Assembly: GCA_021527695.1 (NCBI GenBank)
Contig: JAKFAO010000008.1
Span: 744,001-808,000 of the forward strand
DNA length: 64,000 nucleotides
Direction of reading: 5' to 3'
Source of the DNA: Naematelia aurantialba
Lineage: Eukaryota; Basidiomycota; Tremellomycetes; Tremellales; Naemateliaceae
Each line of letters begins with the position of its first letter. The stretch's first letter is position 1. Below the pieces are notes generated by a model, which saw only the letters and a program-made list of their open reading frames with translations, had not been told where the DNA came from and searched no databases. Below are positions 19,589-30,090 of this stretch, one piece after another. The translations under genes were made by a program, and so were the position numbers.

Positions 19589-21234
19589 TCATAGCGGGGC
19601 AAGCTCGGCCCCCTCCTCCCACTTCCACCCACAAGCCCGTGCATGCGCCTCGACGCTACGACGCAGCACCGCCTTGGCGTCCTGCCTGATGAACCGGCCT
19701 GGCCAGGTACTGCTCGCTTGGCCAAAGGGGAGATGTTTGACGCGGTCGTAGATCCGTGCTGCTTCATGTGGATCTAGGGGGATCTGAGCGATGTGAGCCC
19801 AAGCACGCAGACAGGCGTAGATTAAGGAGTGTCGCCGTGCTGCGTGACCGGCTGAAAAGTCGAGCGCAGCCGTGAGAGGAGGAAATGCCGAGGTAAGGCT
19901 GTAGTGGGAAGACGTAGGAAGACGTAGAGGGAAGACAGTGGACGAAACGAAGAGAGACAAAGATGGGGGGAGTAGCAGAGCAGGACGGACCATGTTGGGC
20001 GCCGACCAGATAAAAGTAAACTTTGTCTGCGTTGGCTGGACCATGATCGTGTCGGCGGTCAGGATGATGCCTGACACAGGTGTCGGTTTCGTCGGCAGGT
20101 TGTCGAGCGGCGGAGGGGGCTCTGATAATCGATCCCAATGCAGGATGCTCGAGCCGGGAAAGTGCCTGATCCCATCAACCTCCAGTCGGCTGCGGCGTAG
20201 GTTCCTGCGCAGTGTACAACTTACCCGCCACATTGGATGATCTTGACGGCTGGGCCCAGCTCGGCCTCGTCTGTCCACCAGCGAATGTCGTCTGTGGGCG
20301 TGATATCGCTTAGCCGCTGGTACCACTCTTTGTCTGCCTCGCAGAGGTACAGAGGGACGCGGAGCGCGCGAGACCAGGTCAGAGATGTGGAGAAGAACTT
20401 GCGCAGGGCGTCAGCTCTGGCGGGGTACTGTGGGCGCAGGGCCGGTGGTTCGGCGGCGTGGGTAACGTACATGAGGGTGGGAGATGGCCATGGCCTTGAG
20501 AGGGGAGCCAAGGGACGCGAGGTACGAGACGAGGGACGGAGAGATGTAAGCGGCACAGTCCCAGATGTACGAGCCGCTGCTTGTTTCTATCAGTATCGCT
20601 GCGAGGGTCAGCATGCACACGGAGACGGGCACGGGCACCAGCCCAATTCCAGCACCAGCCCAGGACCAGCACTTGGACCAATACCAGCACCGGCACCATC
20701 ACCGAAAGGAGGACAAGGTGAGTAGATGCCGAAAGGAGGCCAAGTGGGGTAGATGGTCAAGCCAAAGGGCAGCTGTAGGCGGACTAACGGGTCTGGTTGA
20801 TGCCAAATGCCGGCTCAGTATGTACAAACTTGATCCTTCCATCCTCTTGGTCCTCCACCAGCGTCTGCGTCCGCGACGCGCCGAGCTCGGCGAGAGAGGT
20901 CCAGGACTGCCCGGAGGCCGGCACAAACTGCCTTGGATCCTCACATATCGGACCTGACCCGCGCGCTATCAGCACTCGTCGTCGTCGCTTCCGAACCGAG
21001 AGATAGCGAAACAGGCAGAGGGGAGAGATAAGGGAGAGGCAAGGGAGAGGCAAGGGAGAGGCAAGGGAGAGGCAAGGGAGAGGCAAGACGGAAAACCGAA
21101 AATGAGAACGGACATGACGTTACGCGTGCTGGGTACTGGGTCCCACATGCGACGCAGATGGGGAGATTGGTGTCGGCTTGCAACGCCTCGAGGGCGTGGG
21201 CTGAAATGGATCCCGGACTGAGCTCGATGGGCAT
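19589..21234 (-). CDS. Metallo-beta-lactamase-fold hydrolase-like protein
   Basis: Six exons (about 21234-21114, 20953-20789, 20598-20471, 20397-20225, 20165-19991, 19783-19589) join to 318 aa. The N-terminus has TNLPICVACGTQYPAR...TSCPICEDPRQFVP, two zinc-finger-like Cys pairs typical of this fungal MBL subgroup. The fold continues with ILIETSSGSYIWDCAAYI, AISHPHFFSTSLTWS, VPLYLCEADKEWYQR, CGGHFPGSSILHWD and ILTADTIMVQ. The canonical HxHxDH is reduced to SHPHFF, as in related fungal proteins, so the chemistry is uncertain. Two donors are GTCCGT. Intron 5 is in frame and open, so its retention would add 69 residues. Intron 1 holds an 11-bp minisatellite. Substrate unknown. Confidence 0.82.
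21032..21086 (+). repeat. 11-bp minisatellite (5 copies)
   Basis: Five perfect head-to-tail copies of GGGAGAGGCAA. They lie in the first intron of the metallo-beta-lactamase-fold gene (on the non-coding strand, where the transcript would be pyrimidine-rich). Confidence 0.9.
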
Positions 21235-22020
21235 CGACGTCTCCTTGGCTCGCCACGAGCTGTCCAGTCGTTCTGGAGTCCGGTAGCGGTAGTCCTGCTA
21301 CTCGAGTAGAGGCAATCGTTGAAATCACCCAGCTGCGTCATCGGGCGGCACCCGAACATCGGAACCGTCTTCCGGGTGGCGAAATTCGAACCAGGGTATA
21401 TCCCGTATCCCGTTCCAGAAGTAGGGACGCTTCGTCAGGAGGTGTTCCCGCTAGAACAGGGAACTGGTGGCGCAGTACAGGGGACGCAGTGCCTAGGCAT
21501 GGTGTCACACGACCCGTGCCTCGCCCCGGTCATCGACATCCAGAGTTCCACCGTCGGTGACTGGGTGGGATGTGTGATTTGTAGAACACTGTACGACATT
21601 GCAAAACCCTCGGGCCCCAATAGGGTGTCTCCTATTGTTGGCGGGTAAGTAGCTGCGCACGCCGAGCCAGGGACCACCGACAACGCCAGTGCCTACTTGC
21701 CTCGAAACCTTGAGTCACGGACCGGTATCCCTAGCAGAGATACAGAGATGCGGACAAGAATGGTCCGCGCCACATTTGGTCCATGGCAAGCCGAGTCGAG
21801 TGGCACCTGTGCACCTGCTCGTCACTGTAGCGAGTGGCGAAAGCGCCGTCTCCCGACCACTCCTTTCACGCGAGACCTTTCAGAGATATTCCGGCTCGAG
21901 TGAAAGGAGAAAGGAGGCGTCCTCGCTGCCTGATGAATGTCACGGTGGGCCAACGTTCAGCCTGACAATCAAGCGTCCATGGCAGTGGTATGATCGCTCA
22001 GCTCAATGTGATCTGGCGCG
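21235..22020. other. Shared upstream region of divergent genes
   Basis: About 785 bp between the start of the MBL-fold gene (minus) and the start of the large membrane/helical-module gene (plus). Frames such as plus 21319-21648 lack motifs. A T-loop-like GGTTCGAAT on the minus strand at about 21385 does not fold into a tRNA. Confidence 0.45.
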
Positions 22021-25000
22021 ATGGCAGAGCACAGCGACTTTGCCCAGCAATCCCACTACTTCCGGAAACATATCGTGCGTGGTTCCCGTCCTGCTCTGCT
22101 TGTCTTGAGTTCGTATCTCGACCAACTAGTTGGTCTTCATTGAGCTACCTTGACCTACTGATCTTCACTGAACTATCTGGACCAACTGCTCTGAATGAAC
22201 CACCTCGACTGATCGCATTGCAGCTACAACCGTCGGGAGGGTGGCTGGGGGACCTCATCCCCACCCTCGCTGACCTCACGGGCATATGGGACTTCTTCCT
22301 CCTCTCCATCGTGTTCGTCACCGGCTGGGTCACGCTTCGCGTCTCCGAGCCGTACCTCTCGCTGGTCCTGGGGCGGCTGTTCGACCTCACCATACCAATA
22401 CAATGCTACCGTGCGTCCACTCCTCGTAATGGCCCCACTCACTGCTGATTGCGATTCTGACATCCTTATTCTAACCCTCAACTTCTGCCCTTCGGTCTCG
22501 GTCGGTCTCCTGTGTCTTGTATCTCGATGACGGCTTGCACTTCCACACACAAATCGCTGACAATGTAACAATTGGCTCTGGGGCAATAGTCAATCCCCAC
22601 CTCGCCTCGCTCCATACGCGGCACCTGCAGTCCTACTGGCCGGTGATGGGGTTTGCCTCACTGATCGAGTTTGGCTGTTTCCTGCTCATCCATCCCGACT
22701 TGTTCACGCTGGTAGTATGCCTCAAGACGGCGCTGATGACTACCGTGTGGCTCGGGCGTCGGGCCGACGGGAGCTTTGTGCGTCTCCTCTCTCCCCTCCC
22801 CTGTCCCATCCTGCCATCATTGGGCGTTGCAGCCCTCGTGCTTGGAAACCCGCTTCAACCATCTCCTCCAAATACCATGTGCGACGAACCATGCTAATGC
22901 CCCATGCAGTGGACAGAAGGAGCAGGAAAGGACGACAAAGGTGCGGCCGAGTCGCCGGCTCCCGCGGGTCCAGCTCCGGACGGGAGTGGCGGCACCACGC
23001 CGAGTGCGCCGAGTGACGGCACCAAGCCGACCGACGCCGACAAAGCGCGACACGATCGCTGGGACCGCAAGCTCCGTGAAGCAGGAGTGACTGACCCTGC
23101 CGAGCTGGACGCGCTGAAGAAGTACCTCGACAAAGTACCGCCCAAGTACCAAGAAGCAACTTTGGGTAAGGTTATGTCTGACCCTGCGAGGCGGCAGCAG
23201 GCGATCGACAAGATGAAGGCGGCCACGTCCACTGGCAACCCCGGCGGTGCCTCTGGTGCCAGTCCCGGTCCCGGATCAGGATCAGGACCAGGATCAGGAC
23301 CAACAACAGGAGCGGGACCAGCATCGACGCCGGACACTGCCAGTCCTGCGGGCTCTGGTCCTGGTCCCGAGGGTCCCAAGGGCTCTGGAGACGGCGCTGC
23401 AGATCCACGGGATCACTGGGATCGCAAACTTCGAGAAGCGGGAGTAACCGACCCGGCCGAGCTGGAATTGCTGAAGAAGTACCTCGACAGAGCATCCAAG
23501 GAGAAGCAAGAGGGGTATTTGCGGGCGCTCATGAAAGATCCCAACGCGCGGAAGAAGGCGATCCGTTCCGCCAGCAAGGCTGTTGCCGCTCCGGCCAAGA
23601 CAAGCGGTGATTCTAGCACCCAGACGACCCAGACGGCTCAAACGACCCAGACGAGCCATGCGGACGAGGGGACGTCTCCCTCCGGATCTGGATCTGGGAA
23701 CACTGGTCCAGCGGCAACCACGACCACCGCACCTGGCTCGAAAGGACTGACGCCCGAAATGGTGGCGGCATGGGACGCGGTCCTCCAAAAGGCAGGCTAT
23801 GAGCCCTCTGAAGTCCGGGGTGAGCTGCTGGAACAGCTCGCCAGTCTACCTGAATCCTCCCGACAGGGCAAGCTTGAGGCATGGGTGAACGATACAGCTG
23901 AAGGAAAGGCCCATCGGATCGAAAAGAACCTTGAGCGGGCAAGCCGAGCCAAGAAATCAGGTGCTCGAACCGGTACGGGTACGGGAACTGGTACGGGTAC
24001 GGGAACTGGTACGGGTACGGGAACTGGTACGGGTAAGGGAACGGGAACGGGTGTCCCGACCACACCGACCAGCCCGTCTGGAGGAGAACCGACCGCCTCT
24101 GAAAGAGCAGCACAGGATTCAGAGACTTCACCAACTTCACCGGCTTCGCCGACTTCGCCGGGCTCTCCTAGTCGGCACGGCCCGACGCCCGTCGAGAGTG
24201 AGTGGAACAGGGCCCTCAGTCGAGCGGGGTATACGCCCCAAGAAGTCCGTGACGAGATGCTTCGCCAACTTGGCGAGCTGCCTGTGGAGACCCGCCAGGC
24301 CAAGCTGGACGAATGGGTCAGAGACAACGACGCTAACAAGGCCCATCGGATCAAGAAGAACCTCGGTCGCGTAAAGAAGAGGAAGAAGGACGCAGACAAG
24401 GCCGGTGGCGGGACGGCCCAGTCTCCTGCTGCCACGGGCTCAACGGGCACCACGCCGGGCGGTGGACAACTTGACGACGAGTCGGTCCATAGTGAGTGAA
24501 GACGTCTATTGAGTTATCAGTTTATCAGTCGTCGCGCTCATTGCAGGCATAGATGGAGGGATGGACTTTAAACCCACGATGATGGACGTTAACGGGAACC
24601 GAGTCGCTGTGAACCCGGATATCCAACCCCCGGAGGCGCCACGAAAGGAAGCGCCACGAACCGAGGACCAGCCACGAATGAGGACGCGCCTTGATAAGGC
24701 GAGAGAGATGGATGAAATGGACAGTCCACCTGGTCTTGACGACCTGGTCGAGGTGGACTCGCCAGCCAGGCCCGTCAACGAATTCTTGCGGCGCAGAGGC
24801 CCTGACGGGGGCCGACGAGGTGTGGTTGGGGACGAGGACGAGGATTTGGGTGGCGACGAGGACGATGGAGATAGGGGAGCTCGGCCCGTCAGGGGAGCTC
24901 ATCCCGTCACTCCCCGACTTCGCACGAAGCTCAAGAAAGAGCCTCCCACCCCTGCAGCGACAGGAAGCGGCGCCAACACGCCTGGTGGGCGACTGCGCAA

Positions 25001-26580
25001 GAACCCACCGACTGCGCCCAAGGTTAAGACAAAAGCAGAGAGGGAAGCAGACAAGGACAAAGGCAAGAAGAGCGCTGGGAGCGGTGGTTTCTTCGATCGC
25101 TTCAGGCGGCGAAGAGGCGACGCCAACGTCCCAGACACCGCTTCTGCCCATGGACAAGGCATGCCAGCACCGGGAGACACACCGCCCAGAGAAGCACGCA
25201 CATCCGAGGACGCACCCCCACTCTCGCTCAATGCACCTCCGCCTCGGCGGGCAACAGGCTCAGCCTCAGCCTCCCCGCCAGACCCACCCCGGTCTCGGGT
25301 GCCGGGCGGCATCCACATCCACACTGCGCCCGGTCAGTATACCCAGGAGACCACTTGGCAGCCTCATTCCTTGTACGGCGGATACGACAACCCTTCTCCC
25401 GGGTCTGCCGGGACGCCCGAGTTGGCGAGTCCAGTCCATGCCTTCCCGGTACCGACGGTACCGACCGCCTTCCCAGTCACGGTATCCCCACCGTCATTCT
25501 CGCCCTTCCTACCCGGAGGAAGCAGGTCCTTACACGCCCGAGGAAACGCCTCGTAAGGATGTACCTCTCCCGCCACCGGCATGAGGATGAGGCGCACCAA
25601 TGTCTGCAGCACAGTTACCGACATACAACAAGTCCAGGCGGAACAATCCGTCCCCGCCGCCACCGCCGATGCCACCGCAGCCTGGGATCAGGCACACCAG
25701 ATCAGCCGCCTCGATGCCGAGACCACCGCCGAAGAAGACACCGGAGCCGGGCGTACAGACTAGTCCAGAACCGTTTGTTGCTGCACCGTCTGTGACTGGT
25801 CCCCCCGCCCAAGGACCATCAATTGCTGCTCCCTCCGAGACGAGTCCAGTGGTGGCCGTGCCGTTTGCCGATCCGTCGTCAGTTGCAGCGCCGTCTCTCA
25901 GATCTTCCGTCGCCTCCGATGCGCGGTCAGATTCAGTTGTACCAGAAAACTCACGCCGGTCTGTCAACTCACACCATCCATCAGTCAGGCGGGACAACAA
26001 TGAGGTCTACGGGACGCTGAATCATATGTCCAACGTGGACGAGCGACAACGAGACTCTCCGTCAGACGAGGACGAGGTGAACTTGCCGGGAAGTTTCAGC
26101 CCCACACCTCCGCACTTCCGCACACACAGCCCTGTTTCTCCTGTTTCTCCAGCTCCAATGACGGGTAGTAGTGCGGATCAAAGAACATTAGTCGGTTCTA
26201 GCGGCTCAGGTTCACCTTCTCCCGTGCAATCATCGCGTAGGAGCCGATTACGCGGGGACACCTCTGATTCATATAGCGAAGGGGATCGCGGGGCGTTTGG
26301 GTCAGATGAGGATACAGATGTCTCGCCCAGTTCCGCTTTGGGCGACAAGAAGTGGAGTTCCGACGTCATGAGCATTAGCGACCTACCCCCCGTGTCCCAC
26401 GGCTATGGGATTGGACTTGGCCTTGATCAAGGAGCTACACTTAACCACAGACAGGACCGAGGCGATTCTGATAATCCTCCGCCGATCCAGTTGAGCCCCG
26501 TCCTGCCACCGCAGAATCAGGTCCCTCCACCCAGCGCCTCGGAACCGAAAGGCATTGGGCGTTTCTTTCGTCGACGTTGA
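22021..26580 (+). CDS. Membrane protein with four helical modules and disordered tail (novel family, member A)
   Basis: Seven exons (22021-22074, 22224-22410, 22590-22777, 22910-24491, 24547-25433, 25477-25552, 25610-26580) join in frame to about 1314 aa. Residues 19-143 hold three hydrophobic segments (DFFLLSIVFVTGWVTL; VMGFASLIEFGCFLLI; LFTLVVCLKTALMTTVW). Four modules of about 57 residues follow near 191-247, 311-367, 429-486 and 571-629, each with the pattern WD..L..AG.....E...LL..L followed by a basic helix, separated by Gly/Ser/Thr/Pro linkers. The last 680 residues are Pro/Ser-rich with a basic end (GIGRFFRRR). The gene at 33.6-37.9 kb shares the membrane part, the 187-nt exon 2, the intron phases and the modules. 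I recognise no described family. The 43-nt intron at 25434-25476 is the least certain. Confidence 0.72.
23972..24050 (+). repeat. 18-bp tandem repeat coding for Gly-Thr
   Basis: Three perfect and one partial copy of GGTACGGGTACGGGAACT, encoding an uninterrupted Gly-Thr dipeptide run that links modules 3 and 4 of the member A protein. Confidence 0.9.
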
Positions 26581-29500
26581 CGGAACGCGTCACCGCCGAA
26601 TAACTTGCGAAACTGGCACCACATGGAGAGGAACTGGCACGGAACGGAGACGCGCTGCCACCGGATGGAGACGGACAGGGCAGACCAGACTTGTCCATTG
26701 GGGCCACAGTGGCGCCTGCCCCACTCCATGCGGTGTCTGTAACATATGGTGTAGGAGAGGTTGGCGCGGGCAGCCCTGTCCGCCTTGTAGGTAGTGTGGT
26801 GCAAGGTAGGGTAAGTTTAGGGTTGATGTGGCCGATCGGACGACACCGCTTTACCGGCGAATGCTCGAGGAGATCGCTCGACCGTTCCGTCAGTTCAGCG
26901 GCACCCCGTCCCAGAAGTCCATGACCCCCGCAATTACCCTCCAAAAGCGGTCTGTTGGATCGAGGGTCCAGATGGGACTGGTGGCAGTGGGTTTGGTGAC
27001 AGGCTATCAGACGGTGATGGTGACAGGTGAACGTTTGTAGGCTGGCGGGGCCTGAAAGGTGACAAAGTTCTCCCAGATCCAGCCCCCGGGGTGAACTGGG
27101 TTGAGGGTGAGTATTCCATGGCCTGTACCGTCCCTTGCGATTGACGGAAGGAACCGCGTGACTATCTCACGGTTCAACGTCTCCTCGCGAAGACATCGAC
27201 GTCCACTGTAAGAGATGTCTCCCGGGGAGAAGAGATCAGGCGTTTAGGGCCCGGCGATTGTAGCAGTTTCCGCGAATGGTTACCTGGCCATAGGCGATAA
27301 TCAGGGCTAGAGCTTCCATACTTGGTCCTATGACGTTGCTCTGGTGCCGTAACATAGTGTCCCGCTTTGTCTCGGCGGTGGAACATCTCCATGCGTTGGT
27401 GCTTGCAAAGCGGGACACCATGTCCTGAGAGCCGCTTTGGCGTTCCTGGCCGTCCAGACGAAGCAGAGGTAGAGCACTGGACATTTCTGCTCCGTGTGCT
27501 GTCGCGGGGAACAAGCATGAGAAAGGGAGCAAGGCCAAGGCTTCCGAGGAAGCGCATCATGGAGCAAGGATGTTTCTTCAACTGATTTCGGGGGTTTACG
27601 GCAGACTTGGGCCTAGTTTGCTATATCCGCAAGAATTCTCCGAAGACAGAGGTCGGTATCAGCTGCCCATGTCCGTCCTAGGGACTGAAGCGGGACTCTG
27701 TCATGCAAGAATGCCCGCGGCGTTAAGGAGAAAAGGGGCTAGGGGAGAAAAGGGGCTTGAGCGGAAAAGAGCATTCACCACCGCTTGTCGTCTTCAACAC
27801 CGCTGTTCGTCTTTCGATCCGCAGTGCGTAACGAGAATCAACGCGAGATGTCGTACATGGCGGGACGGTGGGAATGGTCGGCAGCGTCAATTGAAAGACT
27901 AGAAGCTTGTTTCAGCGCCACCACTTGTTTTGTTTCCCTACCTGGAACCTGTTCCCTCAGTCCGGTGGGCTATCGTCCCCGCCGCCGCACCGTTGCCGGC
28001 AGGACAAATACGGGACTGACGCCTCAGGGGAGCGCCAAGCGAGGCAAGAAGAAACACACGCCCCCTAGAGGGCTAGGGGCGGGGGTGGGGCAACTAGGGA
28101 CTTACAAGCTGGGGACGGTAACGGCTCCAAGCGGAACCTTGTTGCATCCGATTTGAACGTGATAAGGCGATGACTGGAGACGCGCAGAAGGCAAGAGGAG
28201 GGAGGAACCGAACCATAAAACATGCTTCTCCTAGCGCTTCCAGTCAAAGCACGAAGGGAGTCGCAAGAGTATCCGCCGAGCCCGGCGGCGGGCGGCGCCT
28301 ATTTGTGTGGTTTCGTGGCGAGCGAACACCGTACAGACCATACTGTCAGCAGAGTTGGAGAACGAGCGCGAGAGGATCCGGTGAATGGGAGTTGGGCAAG
28401 ACGGCGAGGGGTGGGGGAGAACCGCATGGCCGGGCGAGGCTAGAGGCAGGGAAGAAGCGAGAGGAACAAGTTACGTCCGGGACGACCCTTGAACGCCATC
28501 AGGGCAGGCTTGCATGCTACCTACGGGGGTCGTCATTATATCCCGGAGTCAGAAGGTTCCGGTCGTGCTATCACTCCCAACGCCGCCGTAGGGTCGACAG
28601 ACTTTTCGAGACGGTAGAGTGCAGACCGTGGAGCGGTACTCGGCGGACCTCCGAGCGCAAACCACAGGTCGCAGGCCGCTTGGGCCCCCAGCGGCCACCT
28701 CCTGGCAGGCCGAGAACGCGAGGGTAGCCCGAGCGCGGCTTTCCTCCCCGTCTCACGACCACGTCTGGTCCATCCTCAATCTGACACAACCCCCTCGGGT
28801 GTTCGCTCACCTCTTATTGTCCTGCCACCCCGCCGACCTGTCTCTTTGGCAGGACTATTTTTTTCAGCTCCATTCCATGTATGGAGTAGCTTGATACCAC
28901 TTGTCTTTGATTCCAAACATACACGATATATTGTAGACAGACCACGCTTGAAATCCGCACAGTTTCACACTCGGCCGTACCACCGTCTAGACCATCCCGA
29001 CACGGTAAGTCCACCATCCCCCCCCAGGCCGCTCCACGCCTTGCCTGCTCGCTTAGAGATGCACATTCTGCCTGGGAGTGAGTGAAGCGTCTTTGTACGT
29101 CGAGAGCGCCAGAGAGAGCATCGCGCTCGTCACAGGTGTCGTACTCTTTACTGGTTGGTAAGATGGTCGCCACTATGCCATGGATTCTTGCCGGGAGTCG
29201 CAGATCCGACAGCCACTTCCAAAGCTCCTCATTCGCTGTCAATCTTCCTTCACGTAGGAATCAGTGCTTCAAAGTGCACGACAAGCAATGATACTCTGTC
29301 GATGCAAATGCTGACATGGCCGTAGATTATATACGACGAACAACACGCCATCAACGAGAACAATAAAAGAAAATCAGCTGCCCCTCCCTTTGACTCAACG
29401 CAGAGGGAGGACAAACAGTCGCCTCCCTCTCTTTGCTGGGAGCAGACCATCCTAGCAGCGGTGGTTGACATCGACCATTGTAGTCTCTAACAGCTGCTGG

Positions 29501-30090
29501 TTCCTTTTGTTCGCCTCCCAGTCCCTTCCACACCGTCATCGCTCGCGCTACTGGCGGCCGTTTCGCCAATCTTCCCGCCGCACCCGCTTCCCCAGCATAC
29601 CAGAGCGGCCCTCAAGTCTCCAGAGAGCACCGTCTAGCTCCGATTCCTGCCAACATACCCTAGCCCAGTGACGACTCTGATTCTCGCCGACAACCTAGTT
29701 TCCTTGTGAGACTCCTGTCAGGCGCAGCTGCAACGCCGGAGAGGGATCTGCGTTGGAGGAGGGGTAAACAAATCACACCTTACAGCACGAGGACGAACAA
29801 GTGTAAGAGCGCAAGGACGAGGACAGTCTCAAAGCACGCTGGACTGCCTGGCCTAGAGCAAAACGTTATCGAGGATCAGCCTGCTCCGACACACAACATT
29901 TTGGGGACTTCTCAGCCACGCCCTCGCTGGTCCCTTCCGGCAATCTGTACGTACAGTCAACCATACCGCCCGTCAGCATACAATACCGCAAGGTCGACTT
30001 CCTGCATTGTGCCGGCCCCCCCTTGTTCTTTCCAAGCTCTCTCTTGGACTTGCCATCAAGCAATAGTAACCAGCGGTATCGGTGCCGCCA
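26581..30090. other. Gene-poor 3.5-kb region upstream of the HMG-box gene
   Basis: The longest stretch without a supported gene. Open frames at 27174-27581 (minus), 28170-28727 (plus), 28814-29242 (minus) and 29706-30104 (plus) are short, mutually overlapping and lack motifs; the minus frame 28814-29242 (starting MTANEELWKWLSDL) is the most protein-like but not enough to call. The region is G+C-rich with short direct repeats (GGGGAGAAAAGGGGC type at about 27730-27770). It may contain a long 5' leader or upstream control region for the HMG-box gene, or an RNA gene that cannot be seen by eye. Confidence 0.4.

Noticed and set aside
21370..21400. tRNA-like T-loop (GGTTCGAAT) on the minus strand
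   Set aside because: No matching acceptor, D or anticodon stems can be drawn around it, and the T stem does not pair.
24500..24548. Member A ending at the stop 24497-24499
   Set aside because: A GTGAGT donor lies just before that stop and a TTGCAG acceptor 55 nt later; the following frame continues for 300 codons with the same composition.
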